Assembly: GCA_027023805.1 (NCBI GenBank)
Contig: JALVUF010000018.1
Location: forward strand, 1-41,395
Length of the DNA stretch: 41,395 bases
Source of the DNA: Helicobacteraceae bacterium
GTDB lineage: Bacteria > Campylobacterota > Campylobacteria > Campylobacterales > Sulfurimonadaceae
Reading direction: 5' to 3'
The stretch's first letter is position 1, and the number at the start of each line of letters is the position of its first letter. The translations under genes were made by a program, and so were the position numbers. The notes under the pieces are model-generated. The model saw only the letters and a program-made list of their open reading frames with translations. It was not told the DNA's origin and did no database searches. Of this stretch, positions 9,701 to 17,221 are shown in pieces.

Positions 9701-10371
9701 TCAGCACAATCTGTTTGCTCACCCCAAATCTCAGGAAATGAAGGCGGTAAATCACAATACCAATCATAAAAACTAAGGTTAACACCGCCAAAGAGTTGTA
9801 AAAATCTTTGCCCGGCCGCATAACTTAACATTGACATAGCAGGGATTGGTGAAAAACCGACAACACGATCAGGACCATACTTTTTAGCGGTATAGATATT
9901 TGCCGCAGCCATAATCTCCTGTGCCTCATCCCAGCTTGCTCGTCTAAAGCCACCATGCCCTCTTGCTGCTTGATATTTTTTACGTATATCTTTATTTGCT
10001 TGAAGATTAGACCATGCTTGCAGGCTATCTCCGTTGGCTTTTTTCTTTTCTTCTCGATATGCATCTAGCAGTGCGCCTCTAATTAGAGGGTATTTTATCC
10101 TAACAGGGCTATATAAGTACCACGAAAATGATATACCGCGCTGACAGCCTCTTGGTTCATACGGAGGAAGATCACTTTCTAGTAGCGGATAATCAAGCTG
10201 TTGGGTTTCCCAGACGACAATACCGTTTTTTACATGCACTTGCCAAGAGCAACTACCCGTACAGTTGACACCGTGCGTACTTCTTACTATTCTGTCATGT
10301 TGAAATCTATTTCTATAAAATTCTTCCCATTTACGTGTTTTAGGATCAACTATATCTTTTATCCAGCTCAT
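6748..10371 (-). CDS. narG: Respiratory nitrate reductase, alpha (molybdopterin) subunit
   Basis: NarG reduces nitrate to nitrite at a bis-MGD molybdenum centre. The 1207-residue protein is close to E. coli NarG in length and aligns by eye along most of it. The FS0 cluster motif is His33-xxx-Cys37-xxx-Cys41...Cys76 (HGVNCTGSCSW). The block SFYDWYCDLPP (about residues 200-210) holds the Asp expected to ligate molybdenum, separating NarG from Cys-ligated Nap/Nas enzymes. There is no signal peptide or full twin-arginine signal, so the enzyme should face the cytoplasm as in E. coli and need nitrate import, which fits the narK genes downstream. GGGAG precedes the start, and the upstream cytochrome gene ends three bases before it. 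Confidence 0.98.
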   Translation of the reverse strand: MSWIKDIVDPKTRKWEEFYRNRFQHDRIVRSTHGVNCTGSCSWQVHVKNGIVVWETQQLDYPLLESDLPPYEPRGCQRGISFSWYLYSPVRIKYPLIRGALLDAYREEKKKANGDSLQAWSNLQANKDIRKKYQAARGHGGFRRASWDEAQEIMAAANIYTAKKYGPDRVVGFSPIPAMSMLSYAAGQRFLQLFGGVNLSFYDWYCDLPPSFPEIWGEQTDCAESADWYNAKMVVDMGANLNMTRTPDAHFFVESRHNGTKTVVCAPDFSQVSKFADQWVPLHAGSDGAFWQAITHVLLKEFYVDRQVPYFMDYLKKYSDTPFLVKIEKDGDAYKAGKLLRANEIAQYKDIENGDWKFIQIDSTTGSLVVPKGSSGHRWDKQETGKWNTKLENTVDNKPYDPKLTLIDDKEDVLLASFDDFGLDKKSLRGVPVKYITTVSGEKVAVCTIFDVLLAQYGVNRGLEGAYPTSYDDKHAAYTPAWQEIFTGVDSKTIINIAREWGHTGEATNGKCMVIIGAGVNQWYHQNLIYRAASMALIFVGAIGRNGGGMNHYVGQEKLAPVDSWGAISTAKDWGVAPRLQQAPLWHYINTDQYRYDGLTSKYNAVPNNKMTQNHMADDIFKSVRMGWMPHYPQFKKSSIDLAKEAVSNGAKDDADISQYVLDALKNKTLEYSIQDPDAEENFPRVWYIWRGNAIGGSMKGQEYCIKHYLGADDTVIAQDQEKTKEVVWHEKAPLGKMDLVVDLNFRMDSSALYSDIVLPSASWYEKADINSTDMHSFIHPLSEAVPPVWEAKTDWDIFADIAKNTSELAKIKFPGVHKDIHIAPLMHDTVDEISQTSVKDWYKGECEAIPGKTMHKISVTQRDFTKIYDKFITLGETIRDKGTGAHGNHMDVKEEYDMMLSSNHFANEKINDKEYPSLKRDISAINAVLHLSSLTNGRLAVQAYKNAEVKTGLKLDDIADGQKDIHYQYKNLQESPKRYNMSPVWSGLMDGGRAYSAFTYNVEKMIPWRTLTGRQHTYLDHELYLAFGEQLPTYKPSPSPEVFGDLRETLQNNKSARVLNCLTPHGKWHIHSTYMDNPRMLTLSRGKEPCWISEADAKEMGIQDNDWVEVINDNGIYATRAVVSTRIPKGVTIVYHTVERTLGAPISQERKGKRTGGNNSITRVRLKPNLLAGGYGQFSYHMNYWGPVAVNRDAHVIIKKMTEVIV

Positions 10372-10374
10372 TGA

Positions 10375-10893
10375 CTAAACTCCCTTCCAAGATGTTTTTA
10401 ATTGTCTGTCGTACAGTTTTTGATTAACAGACTCTTTTTTTCTTTTCGCGCCCAGCAGTCCAAGAATTATAAAGATAATAATCGCACCAATAATGCCGCC
10501 TATTATAAATATAGCAGCTGATTTTGGGGCTTGCGTATGATTTGTGGCTACCTGATTAAAAAAAGCAACCAAATCTGCTTGTTCTTGTGCCGTTACCGGT
10601 TTACCCTTAAATGCATCTCTCATAACTGCAGATGATGCGTTTTGTGGTTTTTGTATAGTATATGCTATACCTGCTCCACCCATCGTAGTCAAATTCATCG
10701 CCAACTTCCCGCCACTTGCTACAAGTTTGCTATCTACAGAATGACAAGCTATGCAAGCAGGTCCGCCATTTTTAAAATGCTTAGTTCCTTGAAACAGACC
10801 AGCACCCACTTCAGCGTTACCGACGCTAGCGTAAAGACCAGTCACACATAGACAACTGACCAACAATATCGAAAGAAAACGAATCTTCCTCAT
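10375..10893 (-). CDS. Membrane-anchored monoheme cytochrome c, first gene of the nar operon
   Basis: A 172-residue exported protein with an N-terminal signal sequence, one c-type heme site (CIACH, near residue 50), possible distal Met ligands (about residues 66, 71 and 91), a C-terminal membrane helix near 126-148 and a basic cytoplasmic tail (KRKK). The c domain therefore faces the periplasm. I start at ATG 10893, preceded by GGAGG at six bases; a TTG lies one codon upstream. A cytochrome c gene ahead of narG recalls NarC of Thermus, a diheme protein needed for Nar there; this one has one heme. It may pass electrons to or from the Nar complex or a quinol oxidase. The family beyond cytochrome c is not certain. 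Confidence 0.9.
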   Translation of the reverse strand: MRKIRFLSILLVSCLCVTGLYASVGNAEVGAGLFQGTKHFKNGGPACIACHSVDSKLVASGGKLAMNLTTMGGAGIAYTIQKPQNASSAVMRDAFKGKPVTAQEQADLVAFFNQVATNHTQAPKSAAIFIIGGIIGAIIIFIILGLLGAKRKKESVNQKLYDRQLKTSWKGV

Positions 10894-10946
10894 CAAACAC
10901 CTCCTCTGGTTTATTTAAATCTATTTATCCAAAATCGATTAAGCTA

Positions 10947-10954
10947 ATAGTATC
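10947..10954 (-). promoter_or_regulatory. Candidate -10 of the nar operon promoter
   Basis: On the minus strand GATACT (10954-10949) and TACTAT (10952-10947) overlap; each matches the TATAAT consensus at four of six. There is no convincing -35, which is expected if a CRP/FNR-type protein binds at 10975-10988 in its place. Confidence 0.42.
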
Positions 10955-10974
10955 ACGAAAAAATCACTAAACTC

Positions 10975-10988
10975 TTGACCTGTATCAA
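10975..10988. promoter_or_regulatory. CRP/FNR-type operator upstream of nar operon
   Basis: TTGAC-CTGT-ATCAA, a palindrome matching the FNR consensus TTGAT-N4-ATCAA at nine of ten specified bases. On the minus strand the likely -10 lies within 10954-10947 (GATACT or TACTAT). With TACTAT the predicted start near 10940 puts the box centre at about -41.5, the class II activator position. The leader to ATG 10893 would be about 47 bases. The regulator is not in the window. Confidence 0.6.
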
Positions 10989-11329
10989 AAATCTTAAAAA
11001 TTATACATAAATAATATTATTCTATATAGTTAAGAAAAGATTAAAAATATTAATTTTCTTTAAAATATCTGATGTTATAAATAATTTGAAATTTATTTAT
11101 AACTGGCAAATATACTCTTAATATTAGGCGTAAACAAAGCATATAAGATTTTTAGCAATATCTGTTTAAAAGGTAAAATCATAATTTTATATGCACTTTA
11201 ATATTACTCTGCCGGATTTAACGCAGTCATAGTTAATATTTTATTTTATTTTAATATTTTCTTATTAACAGTATATATAAAAGATATAAAGAATTATATA
11301 TTTGTTTAATATTTTATTAAGTTTAATGC

Positions 11330-11335
11330 TAATAT
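11330..11335 (+). promoter_or_regulatory. Candidate extended -10 for nitroreductase gene
   Basis: TAATAT preceded by TGC (11327-11329), giving a transcription start near 11342 and a leader of about 29 bases with AAGGAG before the ATG. No clear -35. Confidence 0.35.
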
Positions 11336-11370
11336 GATGTGACCTAGACAATAATACAAGGAGTAAGCTT

Positions 11371-12000
11371 ATGGAAAATAGTTGTATGAGTGCTATGGAC
11401 TTTCGGTATGCATGTAAGCTTTTTAATGAAACCAAAATAATTCCGGACACGGATATTATGTTTATTTTAGAAGCAGGCAGAAAATCACCCTCTGCTTTTG
11501 GAATGGAGCCATGGAAGTTTATAATAATCACCAATAAGGAATTAAAAAATAAGCTTCAGCCACTTTGTGATAATCAGCCCCAGATATCATCATGTTCGCA
11601 CCTAATAATAATATTAGCTGCCATTTCTGACGTTAAAGTAGAATCGGGTGAGGTAAAAAACAGACTCCGCGCCAAAGGAATGTCACAAGAAGCTACTAAA
11701 CATACGATAGAACTTTATAAAAATCATTTAAAAAATGTACTAAATTCAGATCAAAACATATATCAATGGACATCAAAACAAACTTTTATAGCGACTGCCA
11801 ACATGATGACAGCTGCTGCATCACTTGAGATTGATTCCTGTCCAATTGAGAGATTTGACAAAAATCACATTGAGGAGCTGCTAAATCTTGATACGTCACA
11901 GTATCAGCTATCGCTAGTTTTGCCCTTAGGATATAGAGCGGAACCTAGATCAAAACAGGTAAGACGGCCACTAGAAAAAATTACAGAATTTATTCAATAA
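11371..12000 (+). CDS. Nitroreductase-family flavoprotein (NfsB-like)
   Basis: A 209-residue cytoplasmic protein of the FMN-dependent nitroreductase family. Visible family features are the N-terminal phosphate/FMN segment (FRYACKLFNE, then AGRKSPSAFGMEPWKF at about 35-50), the PIERFD segment where the family usually has P-x-E-G-F, and a C-terminal LPLGYRAEP...RRP segment. Family members reduce nitro compounds, quinones or flavins with NAD(P)H; the substrate here is unknown. Strong AAGGAG ribosome site before ATG 11371. It sits 95 bases before the assimilatory nitrate reductase gene on the same strand, but that gene has its own candidate promoter, so a shared function is only an inference from position. 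Confidence 0.85.
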   Translation: MENSCMSAMDFRYACKLFNETKIIPDTDIMFILEAGRKSPSAFGMEPWKFIIITNKELKNKLQPLCDNQPQISSCSHLIIILAAISDVKVESGEVKNRLRAKGMSQEATKHTIELYKNHLKNVLNSDQNIYQWTSKQTFIATANMMTAAASLEIDSCPIERFDKNHIEELLNLDTSQYQLSLVLPLGYRAEPRSKQVRRPLEKITEFIQ

Positions 12001-12060
12001 AATAAAAATTATTGATTAAATTTTAACCATAAAAATGATTAAAATTATTAGTGTTGATGC

Positions 12061-12066
12061 TATACT
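12061..12066 (+). promoter_or_regulatory. Candidate extended -10 for nasA
   Basis: TATACT preceded by TGC (12058-12060), the same extended form as upstream of the nitroreductase gene. Predicted start near 12073; the GTG start with its AGGA site follows at 12096. No convincing -35. Confidence 0.45.
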
Positions 12067-12095
12067 TTTGCTAAATTTTAATCAGGATTGTTATA

Positions 12096-14075
12096 GTGGT
12101 AAAATCGGTATGCGGATATTGCGGTGTGGGATGTGGTTTAGAATATAATATGGATACACTCAAAGGCAACAAAGCATATCCTACAAATTCAGGTAAAGTT
12201 TGTCAAAAAGGCGTCTCAGAGCTTGTCAGCATGCAACCAGATACCAGACTGCTAAAACCACTTGCACGAAACAGCATAGATGATGATTTCACTCAGACAA
12301 CCTGGATGGAAGCCGTTGGGCAAATAGCAAACAAGATAAAACAATCATCAAAAGAGAAAATAGGTTTTTACCTCTCAGGTCAGCTTTTAACAGAAGATTA
12401 TTACATAGCAAATAAGCTTGGAAAAGGTTTTATAGGGACCCCAAATGTTGACACAAACAGTCGCTTATGCATGTCAAGTGCCGTAGTAGCATATAAAAAA
12501 ACTATCGGCGCAGATTTTGTTCCTGTGCGGATGAAAGAGATATTTGATGCAAACTTACTTATTTTAGCCGGTGCAAACACTGCAGAAGCACATGTAGTGT
12601 TTCATAACCATATCAAAAAAGCTCAAAAAGCGGGTCTGAAAGTCGTAGTCATCGATCCTAGAGAAACTCAAAGCGCAAAAGATGCAGATATGCATCTAGC
12701 TATTATGCCGGGAAGCGATATTGATCTGTTTAACCTTATCTCAAAGCGCCTCATAGATGAAAAGCTATACGATAAAGAGTTTGTAGATAAGCATATCAAC
12801 AATTTTCACGTACTAAAAAATGGCCTTGCTTTTACAGATGCGGATAAAATGTTAAAACGAACCGGCTTATCAAAACAGGAATTTGAGGATTTTTTTGAGC
12901 TTTACAAAAACAGTCAAAATATCATTACCGCATGGACTATGGGACTCAATCAGTCAGTTCAGGGAGTGGATAAAAATATTGCGCTAATAAATACACATCT
13001 GCTTACGGGAAAAATTTTTAAAAAAGGAAACGGGCCTTTCAGTCTAACGGGACAGCCTAACGCCATGGGAGGCCGTGAAGTAGGAGGTTTGGCTACAATG
13101 CTGGCTGTACATCTTGGATTTGACAAGCAGAGTGTAAAAAAAGTATCGCAGTTTTGGAAAAGTAAAAATGTAGCAAACAAAGAAGGCTTGCCTGTTACAA
13201 AAATGCTAGAGGCCGATTTGGATATTTTGATCATATGTCACACGGACCCTATCTATCATCTGCCAAACAGACATAAGATGCAAGAGCTGATCAAAAAGAT
13301 TCCGCTAGTTGTAGAGATCAACGCTTACAGCAACAGTCAAACAGCTCCATATGCTCATATAAGACTACCTGCATCTCCTTGGGGAGAAAAAGAGGGATGC
13401 CAGACAAATCTTGACAGAACTATGACAAAACAAGAACAATTGGTTGAAAAACTTGGAGAGTCCAAAGCTGATTGGGAAATTTTTCAGCTAATAGCACAAG
13501 AGTTGGGATATAAAGAAGCATTTGATTTTCAAAATGTTAAAGAGATTTTTAATGAATATAAAGAGATGACAAGACTAAATACTCATATGGATATCTATAA
13601 GGTTGATTATGACAATCTACGCAAAAAGGCTTTCGTTTGGGGTGAGGATGTCCATAACTTTTTAACTCCCGATAAAAAAGGAAATCTCTTTTTTGTGCAT
13701 AATCAAGAGCTGAGTGAACAAACATGTGATAAATACCCCTTTATCCTGCTAACAGGGCGTACACGCGACCAGTGGCATAGCGGAACAAAAACAAATCTGG
13801 CTGATTCTCTGCTCAAATACAAAGAGTTAAATTTTTGTGAGATAAGCAGTGATGATGCAAAGAGTCTAGATATATCTAATGGGGATATGATAAAAGTTGT
13901 ATCAAAAAGAGGCGAGTTAAAAACCACCGCGGTCGTAACTAAAGCGATGCGTAAAAACTGTATTTTCATACCAATTAGCAACAAAGAGATAAACTTTCTG
14001 ACACTTGATATCTACGACAAAGAGTCAATGGAGCCGGATTATAATCATAGTTGCGTAAACATCATAAAGCACTAG
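12096..14075 (+). CDS. nasA: Assimilatory nitrate reductase, molybdopterin catalytic subunit (NasA/NarB type)
   Basis: A 659-residue molybdopterin oxidoreductase expected to reduce nitrate to nitrite for nitrogen assimilation. It begins with a 4Fe-4S motif, Cys6-xx-Cys9-xxx-Cys13 and Cys36 (CGYCGVGC...KVCQKG). The segment NSRLCMSSAV (Cys125) supplies the Cys molybdenum ligand and is typical of the NarB/NasA/NapA branch rather than NarG. It lacks a signal peptide, so it is cytoplasmic and not periplasmic NapA, and lacks the C-terminal 2Fe-2S extension of Klebsiella-type NasA, so the donor is probably ferredoxin or a small partner not in the window. GTG start 12096 with AGGA eight bases upstream. 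The stop lies 30 bases from the end of convergent nirA, its logical partner. A formate dehydrogenase is the main alternative, less likely. Confidence 0.88.
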   Translation: MVKSVCGYCGVGCGLEYNMDTLKGNKAYPTNSGKVCQKGVSELVSMQPDTRLLKPLARNSIDDDFTQTTWMEAVGQIANKIKQSSKEKIGFYLSGQLLTEDYYIANKLGKGFIGTPNVDTNSRLCMSSAVVAYKKTIGADFVPVRMKEIFDANLLILAGANTAEAHVVFHNHIKKAQKAGLKVVVIDPRETQSAKDADMHLAIMPGSDIDLFNLISKRLIDEKLYDKEFVDKHINNFHVLKNGLAFTDADKMLKRTGLSKQEFEDFFELYKNSQNIITAWTMGLNQSVQGVDKNIALINTHLLTGKIFKKGNGPFSLTGQPNAMGGREVGGLATMLAVHLGFDKQSVKKVSQFWKSKNVANKEGLPVTKMLEADLDILIICHTDPIYHLPNRHKMQELIKKIPLVVEINAYSNSQTAPYAHIRLPASPWGEKEGCQTNLDRTMTKQEQLVEKLGESKADWEIFQLIAQELGYKEAFDFQNVKEIFNEYKEMTRLNTHMDIYKVDYDNLRKKAFVWGEDVHNFLTPDKKGNLFFVHNQELSEQTCDKYPFILLTGRTRDQWHSGTKTNLADSLLKYKELNFCEISSDDAKSLDISNGDMIKVVSKRGELKTTAVVTKAMRKNCIFIPISNKEINFLTLDIYDKESMEPDYNHSCVNIIKH

Positions 14076-14105
14076 CAAGAAAACATCATATCTACCTTAA
14101 GCAAA

Positions 14106-16025
14106 CTACCCTATTAAAGATACAAAATCAAGCAGTTCTGAAAACACAACCGCTCTTTTTTGATTTCCTATCATATCCTCTATCATTTTCGCTAAATTAT
14201 TATCAACATCCGGTACTAGTTTACGAATATCATACATCTTTTCTCGTTTATTTTCATTGGTAAATCTGTCATAAGCGCTGTAAGCCTCTTTTTTTGCCAA
14301 TCTATAATACAGCTTTCTTCCAAGTTCAAAAAGTTCAAATTCTTCATTTTTGCCTGTCTTTTTTATCTCGTTTATATTGAGGTCTATCTTTAGATTTTTG
14401 GCTCTCATATAGGCCTTGAGCCGCATAAAAAAACCTATATATGCCGATGTGTATTGTGATAATACTCTGTTATGAAAAGATTCAAAGCTCTCATTTTTAT
14501 CTCTTAAAGCCTTATATTCTAAGACAAGGCTCTCTACATAAAAATGCGCTTGACTAAGCGGTGCTGCTTTTATGACCGTATATCCTTCAACGCCCTCACT
14601 TACAAGTTTACCGCCCAAGCTGATATGAACACCGTCTTGTGTAATTCCATCCACTTTTGCCTTACACCCTTCAAAACCGATATCGCCCAGTCCATGCAAA
14701 CCGCACCCTTTAACGCAGGCTGACCAATAAAGCCTAATACGACCGGACTCAAGAGGAACATTTTTGCTTAAATATTTTGACATATTAACAGCATCCTCTT
14801 TATTTTCAATCACGCCAAATGAGCAATGCTTAGTGCCCGCACATGCAATCAAATCATTAAAATAAGGGGTGTTGATATTTTTATATTTTTCAAAGAAGCT
14901 ATTCTTTAAAAGAGCATCTGTGTCTTTAACGCCTAATATATATATATTTTGCTCAACACTAAATCTAAGTTCACTACTGCCGTAACTTTCGCTTAGCTCG
15001 GCAGCTTTTATCAAATCGCTCCCCGTAAACATGCCCGAAGGAATAACTACATGTAAAGCAAAACTACCGTCTTTAAGCTGAACTTTTCCCTGAGCAGTAT
15101 CATTAAAGTTTAAGCTTGTCACAGTTTCACCCGCAGTTGCAAAGTCTATGCCTGCGTTTTTACGAATGGCTGCTGAGATTTCGCTCATTGAGACATCCTG
15201 AATCAAAAAATACAATCTGTTTTTATTTCTGTTATCTCTATATCCAAATCGTCTAAACAGATCAATCAGCGAGCCGTATGCCTTTTGCACCTCATCTTGC
15301 GATACTAAAAAAATATCTGCTGATTTTGCAACCTGACCGACTTTTCCACCAAGATAAAGATTATATCCATAAATACCATCTTTTTGCGCTAGCACAAAAC
15401 AGCAGTCATGCCCAAAGGCGTTGCATCTGTTTGTAATTGAGCCCGTTATTGCGGTATTAAATTTTCTAGGAAGAGTTGATATCCATTTAGGGTCATGCAA
15501 AAATTGCTTTTGGATTTTATTTAAAAGCCCGATAGAAGGTAAAATATTATCATATGCCTGCTCATCCAGCGGATCGGTTACTATATTTCTAAAATTATCG
15601 ACACCCGTTTGAAATGAATCTATACCCACATCTCGCAAAACCTGCAATATGGTCGGAATGTTTTCTATATCCAAATACCTAAGCTCAACCTGCGCTCTTG
15701 TGGTGATATCAATATAATCTTGTCCGTAATTTTTAGCTGCTGCTCCTATCGCCTTAGCCTGCACGGAAGTAAGATGCCCGCCGGGCACACGCACACGCAT
15801 CATAAACTGTTTTGGCGTAAGCCCGTCTTTATCAAAAAGCCCAAAACATTTTAAAAAATATTTTTTATCCTCCGCAGCTATACTGTCATATCCATGCTCG
15901 GCATAATATTGTAATTTATCAAATGCCTCCATAGGTGTTTTAAGTTTTTTAGTTTGTTCTATTTTATTTATTTTTTTGCTTCTTGCATCATATGCTTCTT
16001 GTAATTTTTGCACATTATTCTCCAT
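14106..16025 (-). CDS. nirA: Ferredoxin-type nitrite reductase (siroheme/4Fe-4S), with C-terminal extension
   Basis: A 639-residue protein of the nitrite/sulfite reductase family, which reduces nitrite to ammonium with six electrons. Two ferredoxin-like half-domains are visible, and the cofactor cysteines are Cys395/Cys401 (CAGTKHC) and Cys437/Cys441 (SACVKGCGLHG); Cys441 should bridge siroheme and the cluster. The usual siroheme-binding Arg-rich part lies near 74-115. Ferredoxin-dependent NirA is usually 510-560 residues; here about 120 residues follow the core, helical and Lys/Glu-rich, of unknown role. Nitrite rather than sulfite as substrate is inferred from convergent nasA. The ATG at 16025 has only a weak ribosome site; a TATAAT -10 lies at 16074-16069. 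Confidence 0.87.
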   Translation of the reverse strand: MENNVQKLQEAYDARSKKINKIEQTKKLKTPMEAFDKLQYYAEHGYDSIAAEDKKYFLKCFGLFDKDGLTPKQFMMRVRVPGGHLTSVQAKAIGAAAKNYGQDYIDITTRAQVELRYLDIENIPTILQVLRDVGIDSFQTGVDNFRNIVTDPLDEQAYDNILPSIGLLNKIQKQFLHDPKWISTLPRKFNTAITGSITNRCNAFGHDCCFVLAQKDGIYGYNLYLGGKVGQVAKSADIFLVSQDEVQKAYGSLIDLFRRFGYRDNRNKNRLYFLIQDVSMSEISAAIRKNAGIDFATAGETVTSLNFNDTAQGKVQLKDGSFALHVVIPSGMFTGSDLIKAAELSESYGSSELRFSVEQNIYILGVKDTDALLKNSFFEKYKNINTPYFNDLIACAGTKHCSFGVIENKEDAVNMSKYLSKNVPLESGRIRLYWSACVKGCGLHGLGDIGFEGCKAKVDGITQDGVHISLGGKLVSEGVEGYTVIKAAPLSQAHFYVESLVLEYKALRDKNESFESFHNRVLSQYTSAYIGFFMRLKAYMRAKNLKIDLNINEIKKTGKNEEFELFELGRKLYYRLAKKEAYSAYDRFTNENKREKMYDIRKLVPDVDNNLAKMIEDMIGNQKRAVVFSELLDFVSLIG

Positions 16026-16068
16026 ATATCTAAATTACAGTAAAAAAATTCTTTTTAATTGTGTATGT

Positions 16069-16074
16069 ATTATA
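16069..16074 (-). promoter_or_regulatory. Candidate -10 of nirA promoter
   Basis: TATAAT on the minus strand with a TTTAAA-like -35 (16097-16092) at 17 bases. Predicted start near 16062, about 37 bases before the ATG. No CRP/FNR-type box was found here. Confidence 0.5.
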
Positions 16075-16167
16075 ACGATTGTAGAATATTTTTTAAAATG
16101 TTTATTGTTTAAATTTTATACAATCTTATAAATATAATTCTATTGTTTTTTAAAAACTACAAGGTTA

Positions 16168-16202
16168 AGATGATACAAAAACTCTTTTTGTTGGCTTCAT
16201 CT
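16168..16202 (-). terminator. Possible terminator hairpin after the glycan operon
   Basis: Inner stem ACAAAAA (16175-16181) / TTTTTGT (16185-16191) with a three-base loop, framed by AGATGA (16168-16173) / TCATCT (16197-16202). It lies just past the stop of the last gene of the minus-strand glycan operon. No long U tract follows, so termination strength is uncertain. Confidence 0.35.
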
Positions 16203-16204
16203 AA

Positions 16205-17221
16205 TTAAGAATGAAGTAATTTATCCACTCTGCTGTATAGATAATTAATATCAATCTCTTTAGTGCCAAAATAGAGTGAGTCTTGCACATTAGAAAAATC
16301 AGGCTCAAAACATGCGACAAAGTTATCAGTTTCAGGATCAACTAATTTCGGGTTGGTATAGGTAAAAATTGCAAGAGTTTTAATATCAAGTGCGATAGCT
16401 ATATGTAAAAGTCCTGTATCGGGAGTGACAAAAAAACGTACAAGCTGCATCAGTGCGCCAAGCTCATGAAGTGTAAGCAATGGCAAGGTTTTATAGGGAA
16501 TATCTGTTTTTTCTAAAAACTTCTTGATAAAATTTTCTTGCAAATACTCCTGCCCGGGATTTTTGATGATTGCAGGAATAAATTTATAATGTTCATACAG
16601 ATATAAAGTCAGCTGAAAATATTTTTGAAAATCCATAATTTTTTCTATACCACCGGAACCGAAATTAATCAGATACGTGTTTTGAAAATCGATAAACTCA
16701 AAACGTTTTTGTATAGTCTGTGAGATTACTTGCGGAATAATGAAGATTGGTTTGGTAGTAAAATCAATTGGTTTGCCAAGCGGATAGAGAACTTTTAAAA
16801 AATTGAATCCAATATGATGTTTTTCATGCCTTTGGCGTAAAATCGGTTGTATCATAGTGTATGTTTTTCGACTGCGCTTCGTAATTCCGAGCCGATGCGG
16901 CGCACCGGATAAACGAGTGATAATTGGGGTAGAACCGCCGTCATACACATTAACTAAAAGGTCAAATTTTTCTTGCCTTACCTGCCATATATCATAGATT
17001 TTAAGGAGGTTGTTTTTTAGTTTATTTCTCTTTCTGTGAAACACAATGGTACGATCAACATTAGGATTGTATCGCAATACTTCTATACCAATTTTATCAA
17101 CAATTGCTACCAGCTCGGCTTCAGGAAACATTATCTTGAGATTTTTTAAAATTGGTGTACGTATGAGTACATCGCCAAAGAGTCCGAGGATGATGACTCC
17201 AATCTTACGGATATTTTCCAT
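16205..17221 (-). CDS. Glycosyltransferase family 9 (heptosyltransferase-like)
   Basis: A 338-residue GT9 family protein, the family that includes the LPS core heptosyltransferases WaaC and WaaF. The N-terminus (KIGVIILGLFGDVLIRTPIL) matches the family's G-D-x-l-x-t-P-x-L opening. The C-terminal donor-binding motif is TPDTGLLHIAIAL near residue 270. The protein is cytoplasmic or membrane-associated. The acceptor is unknown; the family points to LPS/LOS core or another heptose-containing glycan. It is the last gene of the glycan operon; its start overlaps the end of the O-antigen ligase-like gene by 17 bases and is preceded by GGAG. Confidence 0.85.
   Translation of the reverse strand: MENIRKIGVIILGLFGDVLIRTPILKNLKIMFPEAELVAIVDKIGIEVLRYNPNVDRTIVFHRKRNKLKNNLLKIYDIWQVRQEKFDLLVNVYDGGSTPIITRLSGAPHRLGITKRSRKTYTMIQPILRQRHEKHHIGFNFLKVLYPLGKPIDFTTKPIFIIPQVISQTIQKRFEFIDFQNTYLINFGSGGIEKIMDFQKYFQLTLYLYEHYKFIPAIIKNPGQEYLQENFIKKFLEKTDIPYKTLPLLTLHELGALMQLVRFFVTPDTGLLHIAIALDIKTLAIFTYTNPKLVDPETDNFVACFEPDFSNVQDSLYFGTKEIDINYLYSRVDKLLHS

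Larger units (their letters stand above)
10894..11370. other. 477-base nitrate-region control gap (divergent nar / nitroreductase)
   Basis: No credible gene. It separates the minus-strand nar operon from the plus-strand nitroreductase gene. The left end holds the nar operon leader, a candidate -10 and a CRP/FNR-type box. The right end holds a candidate extended -10 (TGC TAATAT, 11327-11335) and the ribosome site AAGGAG of the nitroreductase gene. The central 11000-11300 is very AT-rich, with only a weak widely spaced inverted repeat (GCATATAA 11139-11146 / TTATATGC 11187-11194). A long open frame across 11265-11534 on the minus strand is a shadow of the nitroreductase gene. Confidence 0.75.

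Noticed and set aside
11139-11194. Inverted repeat GCATATAA / TTATATGC in the nar control gap
   Set aside because: A 40-base loop and only eight AT-rich pairs; expected by chance in this composition.
11265-11534. 89-codon minus-strand open frame across the control gap
   Set aside because: More than half lies antisense to the nitroreductase gene and the rest is AT-rich hydrophobic noise.
12001-12095. Possible CRP/FNR or sigma-54 site before nasA
   Set aside because: TTGATTAAATTTTAA lacks the second half-site, and the TTTGCT near 12066 has no GG at the proper distance.
14058-14094. Repeated AAACATCATA near the nasA stop
   Set aside because: Ten AT-rich bases occurring twice; no pairing that would form a terminator.
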